Assembly (NCBI RefSeq): GCF_003614945.1
Contig: NZ_QYCZ01000001.1
Coordinates: 1,630,001-1,694,000 of the forward strand
DNA length: 64,000 bases
Origin: Bergeyella cardium
Lineage (GTDB): Bacteria; Bacteroidota; Bacteroidia; Flavobacteriales; Weeksellaceae
Direction of reading: 5' to 3'
Both the position numbers and the translations under genes were made by a program. Shown piece by piece: positions 37,456 through 47,100 of this stretch (the first letter of the stretch is position 1; each line of letters begins with the position of its first letter). The notes below the pieces were generated by a model. That model saw nothing but the letters and a program-made list of their open reading frames with translations. It made no database searches and was not told the origin of the DNA.

Positions 37456-38425
37456 CTTTTTTTAGTGTTTTATAGACAAAATGTGGGTATATGCAATAAT
37501 AAAAAATCACAATAGCCAAAGAGCCGAATATAATCAGCATATCCAACCATAATGGCATTACGAGAGCGTGTCTTGTAACGAAGCTCTCAAAGATTCCTGC
37601 TACAATAGTGAATGGCACAGTACTCAGAAAGATTTTTATAGCATCTTTAGCTCCAAGTTTAAAGGCATTAAAACGAGAATAAGTCTTTGGGAAGAGCACC
37701 GAAGCCCCGAGGATAAGCCCTGCTGCAGCTTCTATAATCATTGCAAAGATTTCAAAGACGCCGTGTATCCAAATTCCTTTTGCACTATTCGCCAAAGTAC
37801 TTAGATCACCATACTGGAAGAACAAATACTGAAATGCACCGAGCATTATCGCATTATGCATTAGAACTACAGCCGTTCCCAAGCCGATAAATACTCCTGA
37901 TACAAAGTGATAAGCACCCACTTTTAAATTGTTTATGATAATCATAAAAGTCATTATGAGTGCATTTTCATCTTGATAAACGCCGACTTCATTTCCCTTT
38001 TTTATATTCTCAATCGTCATATACACATATTCATCACCGAGGATAAGATTGGTAAATTCTTCGTCATAATGAGCTGAAAAAGCACCGATAATCGTAAATA
38101 AAAGGAAGAGAGAAAAAGAATACACGAGATAGTTTCTGTATCGGTACATCAGCAAAGGGGTTTCAGTCTTAAAGAAAGAGATGATTCTGCTTTTTTCCGT
38201 CCTTCGCGTCTTATAAATCATCTGGAAGACTTCCGATGCTAAGAAATTAAGGTAAGCCGTAGTTTTGCTCTTTGGGTAATAAGTCTGGGAGAAGGATAAA
38301 TCATTGATTAGATTGATGTAGATAGAGGACAAGTCATCTGGGTTTTTCTTCACTCGTTTATAGACTAGATTTTCTACCTCTTTCCATTTCTCAAGATTTT
38401 GTTTTATAAAGGCTACCTCTCTCAT
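37439..38425 (-). CDS. Stage II sporulation protein M-like membrane protein
   Basis: The 328-residue protein has a cytoplasmic N-terminus (MREVAFIKQNLEKWKEVENL) and then six or so helices with the SpoIIM-type core (GALSAHYDEEF-like region, VSGVFIGLGTAVVLMHNAIM, GIWIHGVFEIFAMIIEAAAG, LILGASVLFPKTYSR). It is the first gene of the operon down to DUF58. SpoIIM-like proteins in non-sporulating bacteria are of unknown function. Confidence 0.85.
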   Translation of the reverse strand: MREVAFIKQNLEKWKEVENLVYKRVKKNPDDLSSIYINLINDLSFSQTYYPKSKTTAYLNFLASEVFQMIYKTRRTEKSRIISFFKTETPLLMYRYRNYLVYSFSLFLLFTIIGAFSAHYDEEFTNLILGDEYVYMTIENIKKGNEVGVYQDENALIMTFMIIINNLKVGAYHFVSGVFIGLGTAVVLMHNAIMLGAFQYLFFQYGDLSTLANSAKGIWIHGVFEIFAMIIEAAAGLILGASVLFPKTYSRFNAFKLGAKDAIKIFLSTVPFTIVAGIFESFVTRHALVMPLWLDMLIIFGSLAIVIFYYCIYPHFVYKTLKKDDTIL

Positions 38426-38522
38426 TGGCTTATTCTTGCCCGCTAAATTAATGCTTTTTCGGAAATATTCTTTATTTCATCTATTTTTTTTAATATTTCA
38501 TCAAACAAATACTTTAATGCAT

Positions 38523-38530
38523 TATATTTG
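38523..38530 (+). promoter_or_regulatory. -7 element of the RDD gene
   Basis: TATATTTG matches TAnnTTTG and lies 33 bases before the ATG at 38563. No -33 TTG is clear. Confidence 0.45.
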
Positions 38531-38562
38531 TGCTCTATTATAAGCAGATAATTGAGTATTCT

Positions 38563-39309
38563 ATGAATGAGATAGAAATAAATACCTCACAGAATGTTAA
38601 TATTAAGTTTAAGACAGCAAGCATCGGTGAGCGGATACTCGCTTTCATCATAGATATACTGATTAAAGGGCTCTATGCCACCGTATTCTTCTATTTCTTT
38701 GGCGAAATGATATATGAGTTTTCAAGAATCGTAGAAGAATGGGTCTATATCACAGTTATTTTGCTTCTGTTTAGCCCCATTTGGTTCTACTCTCTCATTT
38801 GCGAAATGATGTTTGAGGGGCGTACATTCGGGAAGATGCTGCTCGGATTAAAAGTTGTGAAGATAGATGGCTATCAGGCGAGTTTCGGAGACTATCTCAC
38901 GCGGTGGATATTCTGTATCATTGATATTTATACTAATGGCGGGATTGTGGGCGTCTTATCCATCATCATTTCTAAAAATAATCAGCGATTGGGAGGGATG
39001 ATCAGCGGTACGGCGGTTATCTCCACAAAAAATAATATCAATATCTCTCATACAATCTTTCAAAACATCAGCACAGACTATACTCCAGCCTTTCCACAGG
39101 TTATTGCACTCTCGGATAATGATATTCGCATCATCAAAGAGAACTTCCAGAAAGCAATCAAGGTTTACGACCCTGCCGTTATCCGCAAACTCTCCGAAAA
39201 GATTGAAAGCGTAACCTCCATCAAGCGAAATACACAGGAATACACCGAGCAGCAGTTCATCAGAAAAGTACTTCAAGACTATAATTACTTTACTGGTAAA
39301 GACAATTGA
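38563..39309 (+). CDS. RDD-family membrane protein
   Basis: I use the ATG at 38563 (248 residues); a GTG at 38530 overlaps the promoter element. The RDD pattern is IGERILAFIIDILIKGLYAT, then FEGRTFGKMLLGLKVVKIDG with two to three more helices. A cytoplasmic helical tail ends the protein (VIRKLSEKIESVTSIKRNT). It is divergent from the SpoIIM gene, and this RDD/SpoIIM pairing is common in Bacteroidetes MoxR clusters. RDD proteins are linked to transport or exchange, but the substrate here is unknown. Confidence 0.88.
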   Translation: MNEIEINTSQNVNIKFKTASIGERILAFIIDILIKGLYATVFFYFFGEMIYEFSRIVEEWVYITVILLLFSPIWFYSLICEMMFEGRTFGKMLLGLKVVKIDGYQASFGDYLTRWIFCIIDIYTNGGIVGVLSIIISKNNQRLGGMISGTAVISTKNNINISHTIFQNISTDYTPAFPQVIALSDNDIRIIKENFQKAIKVYDPAVIRKLSEKIESVTSIKRNTQEYTEQQFIRKVLQDYNYFTGKDN

Positions 39310-39337
39310 GAATTTATTCCCTCCAAATTTAGATATA

Positions 39338-39368
39338 AAAAATCTCCTACACATTGCAGGAGATTTTT
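39338..39368. terminator. Bidirectional terminator between RDD and tig
   Basis: AAAAATCTCCT (39338-39348) pairs with AGGAGATTTTT (39358-39368), with A/T tracts on both sides for two convergent genes. Confidence 0.85.
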
Positions 39369-39387
39369 AAGTATTGCTTGTTATTTA

Positions 39388-40722
39388 TTACTTTTTAATG
39401 ACTTCTAAGAACTCGTCGTGAGAAATCTTAGTTTCCTTTTTAGTAGCTTTTTCTAAGATGATGTCTTTAAGTTTAGTCATCGCCACTTCGGAAGAAACCT
39501 GTCTTACTTGCTCTTGATCTTTTAGCATTTCTACAGCATACTTCTGAATTTCTTCATCGGAAAGGTGGTGTATGCCATAAATCGCAAGCTGATTTCTTAC
39601 CAACTGCTCTGCTTGAGCCAATACCTCTGCATAATCAATCTTAATATCATTATCGCTCATCAATTTACCTTCGATGATTTGATATTTTATCTGCTTTTTC
39701 TCTGCTTCTAAGATTTCTTTTGCCTGCTCTTCGGAGGTGATATTTTGATTAGAGAATACCAACCACTTCACTAAGAAAGTTTCTGGAAGCTGCACTTCTT
39801 CTTTCTTATTAATCTGCTCTAATACTTTATTTACGAAGTATACATCAGCATTTTGTTGGAAGTATTCGTCTAATTCAGATTTTACTTTTTCTTTAAGTTC
39901 TTCTTCTGATTTAATTTTCCCTTCTCCATAAACCTTGTCAAACAATTCTTGATTAAGCTCGTGAAGATTGAGTTTGTAAATATCCGTTACTTTTACTTCA
40001 AGCTCATTATGATGAAGATGCTCTACCTCTTCTTTTGAGAAACCGAGCTGTTTTGCAAGCTCTTCATTTTCTACTAACTGCTCTTTAGTAATTTTTAGGC
40101 TTTCATCTTTCTTTAATTTTTTCACTAAGTCATAAGCTGCTTTCTGGTCTTTGGATACTGTAGCAAATTTCGGATGATGATGGTGCTCTCCTTCTGCATC
40201 TTCTTCTACGATTTGAGTAATGGATAAACTAGCAAAAGTATCTTTTCCTAACTTATCCTGTTCTTCTCTTGTGGAGAATCTCTTTTGCATATTTTCTATG
40301 CTTTGACCGATTTCTTTTTCAGATGCTTCTACTTTATAGAGAGGAGCTTCGTATTTAGAAAGATCTACGGTAAAGGCAGGCTCATAACCCACTTCAAAAG
40401 CTACGGTGATTTGCTCTGCATTATGGTCAAAATTATCTACTGGCTGTGGTACGGGCTGCCCTACTAATCGCAGTTTATTTTCGTTTACATAATTATTCAA
40501 AGCCTCTGATACAAGTTTGTTAATTTCTTCAAAAGCAACAGGCGCTTCATACTGCCTTCTCACCATACTCAAAGGAACTTTTCCTTTTCTAAAGCCTGGT
40601 ACTTGTGCCGTCTTTGCATAGTTGTGAAGTTGTTTTTCTACTTTGTCTTTATAGTCAGACTTGTTTAGTGTTACTGTAAGTAATGCACTTACTTCGTCGT
40701 GGTTTTGAGCTGTAACGTTCAT
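39388..40722 (-). CDS. tig: Trigger factor
   Basis: The start at ATG 40722 (444 residues, MNVTAQNHDEVSALLTV) removes a non-conserved upstream extension. The ribosome-binding signature is VPGFRKGKVPLSMVRRQYE. The FKBP-like middle is degenerate, with a His-rich insert (AEGEHHHHPKF). The C-terminal chaperone arms form the rest. It is a ribosome-associated chaperone for nascent chains. It is monocistronic with a terminator downstream. Confidence 0.93.
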   Translation of the reverse strand: MNVTAQNHDEVSALLTVTLNKSDYKDKVEKQLHNYAKTAQVPGFRKGKVPLSMVRRQYEAPVAFEEINKLVSEALNNYVNENKLRLVGQPVPQPVDNFDHNAEQITVAFEVGYEPAFTVDLSKYEAPLYKVEASEKEIGQSIENMQKRFSTREEQDKLGKDTFASLSITQIVEEDAEGEHHHHPKFATVSKDQKAAYDLVKKLKKDESLKITKEQLVENEELAKQLGFSKEEVEHLHHNELEVKVTDIYKLNLHELNQELFDKVYGEGKIKSEEELKEKVKSELDEYFQQNADVYFVNKVLEQINKKEEVQLPETFLVKWLVFSNQNITSEEQAKEILEAEKKQIKYQIIEGKLMSDNDIKIDYAEVLAQAEQLVRNQLAIYGIHHLSDEEIQKYAVEMLKDQEQVRQVSSEVAMTKLKDIILEKATKKETKISHDEFLEVIKK

Positions 40723-40864
40723 TAATCGAAATTTTAGGTGTGCAAAAATAACAAAATTTATCAATTATACTAATTTAATACGCTATAAAAGTAAATCCTC
40801 CATCTTTTATATGGAGTTAAAATATTTTATCAGCATTTAGTATGAAAAAGAAAGGGCAAATAAA

Positions 40865-40896
40865 AACCTCCAATCCTGTTTTAGAATCGGAGGCTT
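40865..40896 (-). terminator. Terminator of rpsO
   Basis: On the plus strand AACCTCCAAT pairs imperfectly with ATCGGAGGCTT (40865-40896), giving a GC-rich stem and a T-rich tail on the minus strand. Confidence 0.65.
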
Positions 40897-40912
40897 TATT
40901 CTGTTTAGGAGA

Positions 40913-41182
40913 TTATTTTCTTAATCCTAATTTAGCAATAATTGCTCTGTATCTTTCGATATCTTTATTTTTAAGATAATCTAATAATCTTTTTCTCTTA
41001 CCTACTAACTTCACCAAAGATCTTTCAGTATTGAAATCTTTGTGATTGTTTTTCAAGTGCCCTGAAAGGTGGTTAATTCTGTAAGTAAACAGTGCGATTT
41101 GTCCTTCAGCACTTCCTGTGTCCTGTGCAGATTTCCCGTATTCTGCGAAAATTTCTGCTTTTTTCTCTGATGTTAAGTACAT
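40913..41182 (-). CDS. rpsO: 30S ribosomal protein S15
   Basis: I chose ATG 41182 (89 residues, [16 protein letters not shown]), which matches the family length. Upstream codons are not conserved. Key rRNA-binding stretches: [40 protein letters not shown] and [13 protein letters not shown]. It binds the 16S central domain early in 30S assembly. Confidence 0.96.
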   Translation of the reverse strand: MYLTSEKKAEIFAEYGKSAQDTGSAEGQIALFTYRINHLSGHLKNNHKDFNTERSLVKLVGKRKRLLDYLKNKDIERYRAIIAKLGLRK

Positions 41183-41256
41183 TCGAATATTTTTTAAATG
41201 ATTTTTATGTAACGGCGGCAAATGTACGCCTATTTTTCATATCTGGCAAATCACTT

Positions 41257-42192
41257 CTATTCTAATGATGAAGGATTTTCTTGATATAAGTCTGAAACCG
41301 ACCAGTACCTCTCCCCAGTATCATAATTAAAGGTCAATATCCTTGCTCCTTTGGGTAGCTCTTCTAATTTCTGAGCAATTGCTGCCAAAGAAGCACCAGT
41401 GGAGATGCCTGCGAGTATCCCCTCTTCTCTTGCTAATCGTCTTGCATATTCAAATGCTTGCTCCTTAGTTACCGCAATCGTCCCATCAAGAATGGAAGTA
41501 TTCAGCACATTCGGAACAAAGCCCGCTCCTATCCCTTGCAAAGGATGTGGTCCTGGCGGATTTCCTGCAATAACTTGCGACTCCACTGGCTCTACTGCAT
41601 ACGATTTCAAATGAGGGAAAGACTGTTTTAGAACTTCTGTAACGGCAGTAATATGCCCACCAGTGCCTACGCCTGTAATCAGATAATCCAAACCCTCTGG
41701 GAAATCAGAGAGAATTTCCTGTGCAGTCGTAAGCCTGTGTATCTCTGGGTTTGCTTCGTTATCAAACTGGTGAGCTACCCACGAGTTTGGTGTTTTTTCT
41801 GCGAGCTCCAATGCTTTCTTCACCGCTCCAGAAGTCCCTAATTCTCTTGGTGTGAGGACAAATTCCGCTCCGTATGCAGACATCAGCTTCCTACGCTCCA
41901 CACTCATACTCTCTGGAAGTACAAGAACCAATCTATACCCCTTAACAGCACAAACCATCGCTAAGCCCACACCCGTATTCCCCGATGTAGGCTCAAAAAT
42001 CACAGTATCTTTATTAATTTTTCCTTCTTTCTCTGCTCTTTCAATCATCGCAAGTGCTATTCGGTCTTTAAGGCTCCCGCCAGGGTTTTGTTTTTCAAGT
42101 TTTATATAAACCTCTGCCTCACTACCGAAGATTTTATTAATCTTCACCACTGGAGTATTTCCAATAGCTTCTAATACATTATTCAATCTCAT
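41257..42192 (-). CDS. Cysteine synthase (O-acetylserine sulfhydrylase)
   Basis: The 311-residue PLP enzyme has the Schiff-base lysine in [16 protein letters not shown] and the substrate/phosphate loop [17 protein letters not shown]. The [20 protein letters not shown] and [13 protein letters not shown] segments are also present. It combines O-acetylserine and sulfide into cysteine. CysE lies just upstream on the same strand, so the two form the cysteine pathway pair. CysK versus CysM cannot be settled by eye. Confidence 0.93.
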   Translation of the reverse strand: MRLNNVLEAIGNTPVVKINKIFGSEAEVYIKLEKQNPGGSLKDRIALAMIERAEKEGKINKDTVIFEPTSGNTGVGLAMVCAVKGYRLVLVLPESMSVERRKLMSAYGAEFVLTPRELGTSGAVKKALELAEKTPNSWVAHQFDNEANPEIHRLTTAQEILSDFPEGLDYLITGVGTGGHITAVTEVLKQSFPHLKSYAVEPVESQVIAGNPPGPHPLQGIGAGFVPNVLNTSILDGTIAVTKEQAFEYARRLAREEGILAGISTGASLAAIAQKLEELPKGARILTFNYDTGERYWSVSDLYQENPSSLE

Positions 42193-42258
42193 AATATTCC
42201 TTTGTTTTTTGTTCTAACTTAATAATTTCTTTACTATTTCTGCTTCGTTTTTTCTTGA

Positions 42259-43086
42259 TTAAATCACGAAAATAATCGGTTCATCACCTGATTTTTTATT
42301 TTTAATGGTAACCTGACCTTTGTGGAAGACGATAGAATCGCGAGCGATGGATTGAGTAATCCACACATTTCCTCCAATAATACTCCCCTCACCTATAACC
42401 GTTTCACCACCCAAGATAGTAGCATTAGCATAAATCACTACTCCATTTTCTATGGTTGGATGCCTTTTAACATTGGCAATCTCTTTTGATACGGACAATG
42501 CTCCAAGTGTAACGCCTTGATAAATCTTTACATTATCACCGATGACAGCCGTCTCACCGATTACGATTCCCGTACCGTGGTCTATAAAAAAATGCTCACC
42601 GATCTCTGCTCCTGGGTGTATGTCTATCCCCGTTTTGCTGTGGGCAAGCTCCGTCCAGATTCGGGGGATAAGCGGAACATTTTCCTTATACAATTCGTGC
42701 GCAAATCTATAAATCGCAATAGCATAGAAACCAGGATAGGAATAGCTCACTTCCTCTCTGTTTTTTGCGGCAGGGTCATTGGCATAAATCGCTTCCAAAT
42801 CCTTTGTAAGCAAGTGATAAATCTTTGAAAAATGCTCAAAAAAGTAGGCGCTTTTCTCTCGGCAGAGCATTTTATCTCCCAGCACTGAAAAGAGAATGCT
42901 CGCAAATTCTTTTCTAAACCCCTCCAGTCGTTTATTTATTTCAGATTTTGAAGTACATCTCTGGCTTTCCAAAAAGAAAACAAAATGGAAGAATTTATCG
43001 ATAAACTCCTCTATTTTCTTTTTATCGAGGTCGTATGTTCTATTGCAATAGCCTGAGTACAGCTCTTCTAAAAATTGATTTTCCAT
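42259..43086 (-). CDS. cysE: Serine O-acetyltransferase
   Basis: The 275-residue protein has an N-terminal helical domain and a left-handed beta-helix with hexapeptide repeats from about 150. The active-site stretch GIDIHPGAEIGEHFFIDHGT, then GIVIGETAVIGDNVKIYQGV is typical of CysE/EpsC. It acetylates serine with acetyl-CoA for the downstream cysteine synthase gene, which starts 66 bases after its stop. Confidence 0.92.
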   Translation of the reverse strand: MENQFLEELYSGYCNRTYDLDKKKIEEFIDKFFHFVFFLESQRCTSKSEINKRLEGFRKEFASILFSVLGDKMLCREKSAYFFEHFSKIYHLLTKDLEAIYANDPAAKNREEVSYSYPGFYAIAIYRFAHELYKENVPLIPRIWTELAHSKTGIDIHPGAEIGEHFFIDHGTGIVIGETAVIGDNVKIYQGVTLGALSVSKEIANVKRHPTIENGVVIYANATILGGETVIGEGSIIGGNVWITQSIARDSIVFHKGQVTIKNKKSGDEPIIFVI

Positions 43087-43215
43087 AAAATATGTGCAAA
43101 TATAAAGATTTGCGCGCCCAAGAGATTGTGCATCACTATTGATTTAATCAATTACGCTTTTTAGCCTATTGACACCATCATTTTTTCATCATTTCCCAAG
43201 AAAAAATATACCACT

Positions 43216-44445
43216 CTAATGGTATTTAATCGCTTTTATTGGTGAGATTTTACTAATCAGATAGCTTGGGAGGATGAGCACCACTGCCGAAATTGCCAGC
43301 ATACCGAAAGAAATCATAAAGATGTAAAGCGGATTGAGCTCCACAGGTACTTGGCTTACATAGTAGTTCTCGGGGTTAAGTTCTATCACGCCTGTAAATT
43401 TCTGCACCAGCAAAAGACCAAGCCCAATAAGATTACCGATAAGCAAGCCAGGAATCATAATATAAAGGGTGTAATTGATGAATATCATCCGAATCTGTAC
43501 ATTATTCGCACCCATTGTTTTTAGAATTCCGATTGAGTTCGTGCGCTCGATAATCAGAATGAGAAGAACCATTATAATATTAATAATGACAACAATGAGC
43601 ATTATACTAATGATAAGCGCAACATTGATGTTAAAGATATTAATCCAATCTACGATGACGGGGAATTGTTCGGTGATGGGGAGGAGGAAATTCTTGTACC
43701 CAATAAAATTCTGAATCTCATTCGTAGCAGTATCTACGGCATCAAAATCGTGTAGAAACACCTCCAAACCTCCTATTTCGTCTTTACCGATGCCTTGTAC
43801 CTTCCTCGCATTACTTATACTCCCGATGATGTAGAGCTCATCCAGCATCTTAATATCAGTTTTGTAGATGCCTGCAATCCTAAACTTGCGGTAGAGCGGT
43901 TTCTGGTCTTCCTTAGAGAACACCGCCACGATGCTGTCGTTTAGCTTTTTATTGAGGCCATCTGCTATCTCTTTCGAGAGAATGACATCCATACTCAGCT
44001 GATGATTATCATAATGAGGAATGCTGCCTTCCACCAAAAATTTACTGAATCGCTTTGCATTAAAATCTTCTCCTACCCCTTTAAATACGATTCCTGCAAA
44101 GCTGTTTTCGGTTCGCAGGATACCATTTATGGTTACGAATTGCTGCACATCGGCTACGGAAGGCAGGGCTTTTATCCGCTCCAAATCTAATCCCTCACGG
44201 CTGAGAACTGAGGAGTTATACGACGCATTAGATCGGGTAGATTTAATGCTCACCTCCCCCCCAAAGTCTCCAAGGCTTTGCTTAATCGCTTTTTTAGAAC
44301 CGAGCCCTGTAGAAATAGTGATGAGCGAAACGATAATCCCAAGCGCTACCGACAGCCTTCCGATGAAGATAATCACTCGCGAGAGATTATTTTTATTATC
44401 TTTGGAATTCGCAATTTTTCTCGAAAAATAAAATGGAAATTTCAA
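43216..44445 (-). CDS. FtsX/LolE-type ABC transporter permease (TTG start)
   Basis: The 409-residue protein starts at TTG 44445, because a stop codon lies two triplets upstream and no good internal Met precedes the conserved N-terminus (FPFYFSRKIANSKDNKNNLS). Topology: one helix, a MacB_PCD-like periplasmic domain at about 45-260, then three helices (IIMVLLILIIERTNSIGILK, KTMGANNVQIRMIFINYTLY). It is probably a lipoprotein-releasing or MacB-like permease; the ATPase is encoded elsewhere. The start lies only 5 bases from the divergent NamZ-like start. Confidence 0.82.
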   Translation of the reverse strand: MKFPFYFSRKIANSKDNKNNLSRVIIFIGRLSVALGIIVSLITISTGLGSKKAIKQSLGDFGGEVSIKSTRSNASYNSSVLSREGLDLERIKALPSVADVQQFVTINGILRTENSFAGIVFKGVGEDFNAKRFSKFLVEGSIPHYDNHQLSMDVILSKEIADGLNKKLNDSIVAVFSKEDQKPLYRKFRIAGIYKTDIKMLDELYIIGSISNARKVQGIGKDEIGGLEVFLHDFDAVDTATNEIQNFIGYKNFLLPITEQFPVIVDWINIFNINVALIISIMLIVVIINIIMVLLILIIERTNSIGILKTMGANNVQIRMIFINYTLYIMIPGLLIGNLIGLGLLLVQKFTGVIELNPENYYVSQVPVELNPLYIFMISFGMLAISAVVLILPSYLISKISPIKAIKYH

Positions 44446-44472
44446 ACCTTATGAATTTAGCTGCCAAAATTA
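44397..44472. promoter_or_regulatory. Interlocked divergent promoters
   Basis: TATCTTTG (44397-44404, plus) is a -7 element for the NamZ-like gene but lies inside the permease coding sequence. CAAAATTA (44465-44472; TAATTTTG on the minus strand) is a -7 element for the permease but lies in the NamZ-like signal-peptide region. No clear -33 is seen for either. Confidence 0.45.
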
Positions 44473-45698
44473 AAAATTTAGTCTCTTTGAGCCTAATTTT
44501 TTGTTTCTCCACCTGCCTTTTTGCTCAGTCTAATGAATTTAAAACCGGAGCCGACCAGCCAGAAATCTACCTCCCCCTCCTCAAAGGAAAAGCAGTAGGG
44601 GTTGTTACAAACCAAACGGGGCTCGTCTTGGTCAAAACGAAATACAATGCCGCTCCCGGTGGGCTTGGTTGCAGATTAGCGATGAGAACAGACTCCCTCA
44701 GCATCGTGGACTTTCTCCTGAAAAATGCAATTAATGTAAAGAAAGTCTTTGCCCCAGAACACGGTTTCCGAGGTGATGCAGACGCAGGAGAATCCGTCCG
44801 AAACGGAATCGATACACAAACGCAGCTGCCCATTATCTCCCTCTATGGGAAGAATAAAAAGCCGAGCGCCGACCAGCTGAAAGACCTCGATATTATCCTG
44901 TTTGATATACAAGATGTGGGCATCCGCTTCTACACCTATATATCTACCCTCGCACTCGTAATGGAAGCAGCTGCCGAGAACCAAAAGGAGGTCATTATCC
45001 TTGACCGACCAAACCCGCACGACGGATACATAGACGGCCCGGTACTAAAACCTCAGTGGGCGAGCTTCGTCGGGATGCACCCCGTACCCGTAGTCTATGG
45101 GCTCACCATAGGTGAGTACGGACTGATGGTAAATGGCGAGGGCTGGCTCAAAAATAAAATGAAAGCAAAATACACCGTCATAAAACTAAAAAATTACCAC
45201 AAAAAGCAGAGGTACTCCCTCCTAAAACCACCCTCTCCTAACCTCCCGAATGCCCTCGCCATCAGCCTCTATCCATCGCTATGCTTCTTCGAAGGCACGG
45301 CAATCTCCGTAGGAAGAGGCACACCCCAGCCCTTTCAGATCTATGGCAGTCCGCACCTAAAACCCACCGCATTTAGTTTCACCCCAAAGCCTACCTATGG
45401 TGCTAAAAGCCCATTCCTAAACGGCGAACGCTGCTACGGAGAAAATCTGCAAAACGAAGCCCTCCACCCTACCCAGTTAGAACTCAAATGGCTCATCAGT
45501 GCTTATAAAAACTTTGATGACAAACAAAAAGCGGACTTCTTCCTGAGCAATCTCTTTTTCGACAAACTCGCGGGGAGCGATGAGCTGCGAAAACAAATAC
45601 AAAATGATACTCCAGAGGAAGAAATCCGACAGTCTTGGGCTGCCGACCTACAAAAATTCCAAAAAATTCGAAAGAAATACCTCCTCTACCTCGATTAA
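44451..45698 (+). CDS. NamZ-like exo-beta-N-acetylmuramidase (DUF1343)
   Basis: The start is at ATG 44451 (415 residues); the ATG at 44433 overlaps the permease. A signal peptide (ending STCLFAQ) is followed by the DUF1343 fold: AVGVVTNQTGLV, VKKVFAPEHGFRGDADAGES, DIILFDIQDVGIRFYTYIST, ILDRPNPHDGYIDGPVL and GRGTPQPFQIYGSP. NamZ of Tannerella/Bacillus removes terminal MurNAc from peptidoglycan fragments, so this is a periplasmic peptidoglycan-recycling enzyme. Only the family assignment is directly supported. Confidence 0.88.
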   Translation: MNLAAKIKNLVSLSLIFCFSTCLFAQSNEFKTGADQPEIYLPLLKGKAVGVVTNQTGLVLVKTKYNAAPGGLGCRLAMRTDSLSIVDFLLKNAINVKKVFAPEHGFRGDADAGESVRNGIDTQTQLPIISLYGKNKKPSADQLKDLDIILFDIQDVGIRFYTYISTLALVMEAAAENQKEVIILDRPNPHDGYIDGPVLKPQWASFVGMHPVPVVYGLTIGEYGLMVNGEGWLKNKMKAKYTVIKLKNYHKKQRYSLLKPPSPNLPNALAISLYPSLCFFEGTAISVGRGTPQPFQIYGSPHLKPTAFSFTPKPTYGAKSPFLNGERCYGENLQNEALHPTQLELKWLISAYKNFDDKQKADFFLSNLFFDKLAGSDELRKQIQNDTPEEEIRQSWAADLQKFQKIRKKYLLYLD

Positions 45699-45804
45699 TC
45701 ACGAAAAAATTTTAAGGAATAATTAATAATCTCTATTTTTATTTATTGAATTAATAACAATTTATTAGATGAAATAACATTCTAAACTTGCGATGGCTTT
45801 TGTT

Positions 45805-46848
45805 TTAGGTATGGATATCCGTGCTAAGGAGGGTTTTTAGTTGGTTCCGGTCTACTTTTCCATTGGGTGTGCGTGGGATGGCTCGTACGAAGCGTATTTC
45901 CTTTGGTTTGTGGAAAGATTTTGTGTATTCTACCCTCGAGAGGCTGCTGATGAGGCGCTCGCTACGCTCGCCCTCTATGATAAGAACTAATTTCTGCCCC
46001 AAGACTTCATCTTCCAGGCCTAAGAAAACAGCTTCGTTATCGATTTGTTTCTTTACGAGGCACTCTAATTCTTCTGGGAATATTTTCGCTCCGCCCGAAT
46101 TGATAATATGATCTGCGCGACCGAGAAATCTGAATTTTTTATCGGTTTTGAGCGCTACTAAATCATTGGTTTGTAAGATTTCGCTATTGAGCAAAGGGGC
46201 ATTAATCCTAAGGCAACCCCTTGTATCTTGGGAGATTTGGATGGAGCCGAGCACAGAGAAATACGCCTCTTCTTGGGGATAAATCTCCTTCAAAGCGATA
46301 TGTGAAAGGGTTTCGGACATTCCATAGGTCTCGAAAACTCTGCTCTCCGCTTTTGTGAGGGATAGCTGCTCTCGTAATCTCTTTTTAAGGCTTTCGGAGA
46401 CGGCTGCACCGCCTATGATGAGGTTTCTTATGAGGTGTATTTTGTGGAGTGAATGCTCTACTTGTAGGGGCGTCATTGCGCAGAAATCGATGGTTTCTTC
46501 AAGCCTTTCGAGGGGTTTTGTGGAGGGTTCGGTGGCCATTAGTTTCATTTCTTTTATAAGAGCTCGGACGAACATCATCTTCCCAGAAATATACTCAATC
46601 GGGAGGCAAAGGAGTGCGGTATCATTCTTTTTTAATCGTAAGAAATCGGTAGTCATCACCGCTGAATTGATCATTTTTTGCTTTTCTACATCAAATATTT
46701 TAGGCACCCCGGTTGACCCCGAAGTCTGCACCTTTACCGTATCCTGCAAAGAAAACCAATCATCTATAAAAGAAAAGAGTTTTTTTTCGAATTCTTTACT
46801 AACGCCTAAAAAACTAATTTTTAGATTACTGACTCTATTTATAAGCAT
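45805..46848 (-). CDS. menE: O-succinylbenzoate-CoA ligase-like AMP-forming enzyme
   Basis: The 347-residue acyl-adenylating enzyme has the P-loop VKVQTSGSTGVPKIFDVEKQ, the adenylate motif RVFETYGMSETLSHIALKEI and the hinge FLGRADHIINSGGAKIFPEE. The late Lys in PRTPNGKVDRNQLKTLL is conserved. It is shorter than E. coli MenE, as in many Bacteroidetes homologues, and could be the menaquinone step after MenC. A different small acyl-CoA ligase role cannot be excluded. Confidence 0.8.
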   Translation of the reverse strand: MLINRVSNLKISFLGVSKEFEKKLFSFIDDWFSLQDTVKVQTSGSTGVPKIFDVEKQKMINSAVMTTDFLRLKKNDTALLCLPIEYISGKMMFVRALIKEMKLMATEPSTKPLERLEETIDFCAMTPLQVEHSLHKIHLIRNLIIGGAAVSESLKKRLREQLSLTKAESRVFETYGMSETLSHIALKEIYPQEEAYFSVLGSIQISQDTRGCLRINAPLLNSEILQTNDLVALKTDKKFRFLGRADHIINSGGAKIFPEELECLVKKQIDNEAVFLGLEDEVLGQKLVLIIEGERSERLISSLSRVEYTKSFHKPKEIRFVRAIPRTPNGKVDRNQLKTLLSTDIHT

Positions 46849-46946
46849 AACCCCTGATTTATTTTGCGTAAAAATATAACTTTTTTCATCATCGGGGCTT
46901 GTATATTCCGAAAAAGCTATTATATTTGCACCACGAAAAACGAAAC

Positions 46947-47017
46947 AGACTCATGGTGTAACGGTAGCACAAGTGATTTTGGTTCATTTAGTTGGGGTTC
47001 GAATCCCTGTGGGTCTA
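46947..47017 (+). tRNA. tRNA-Gln (UUG)
   Basis: The cloverleaf folds well. The acceptor AGACTCA (46947-46953) pairs with TGGGTCT (47010-47016). The D-arm is GTGT with GCAC. The anticodon stem AGTGA/TCATT holds the loop TTTTGGT with anticodon TTG (46979-46981). The T-arm loop is TTCGAAT. CCA is not encoded. The last bases form the left copy of the island repeat. Confidence 0.93.
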
Positions 47018-47018
47018 C
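47002..47018 (+). repeat. Left attachment-site copy in tRNA-Gln 3' end
   Basis: AATCCCTGTGGGTCTAC (47002-47018) covers the T-stem 3' strand and the acceptor. AATCCCTGTGAGTCTAC recurs at 56565-56581 (16 of 17 identical), as expected of tRNA-targeted integration. Confidence 0.7.
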
Positions 47019-47060
47019 AATTTCATCTATAAATCAGTAAGTTATAGGTGTGAGGGACTA

Positions 47061-47100
47061 AAACAGGGACTTTGATAATGTCAAAGTCCCTGTTTTTATT
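47061..47100 (+). terminator. Terminator near the tRNA (island-borne)
   Basis: AAACAGGGACTTTGA (47061-47075) pairs with TCAAAGTCCCTGTTT (47081-47095), ending in a TTATT tract. It shares GGGACT core sequence with the terminator at 56425, so both may derive from attachment-region DNA. Beyond it, 47101-47351 is plain AT-rich spacer without visible features. Confidence 0.8.

Noticed and set aside
37439..38425. Sporulation gene suggesting a sporulating organism
   Set aside because: SpoIIM-like proteins are common in non-sporulating Bacteroidetes beside MoxR/DUF58 genes; nothing else here points to sporulation.
43216..44445. Permease starting at an internal ATG
   Set aside because: The conserved N-terminus and first membrane helix would be lost; TTG at 44445 is the only start that keeps them.
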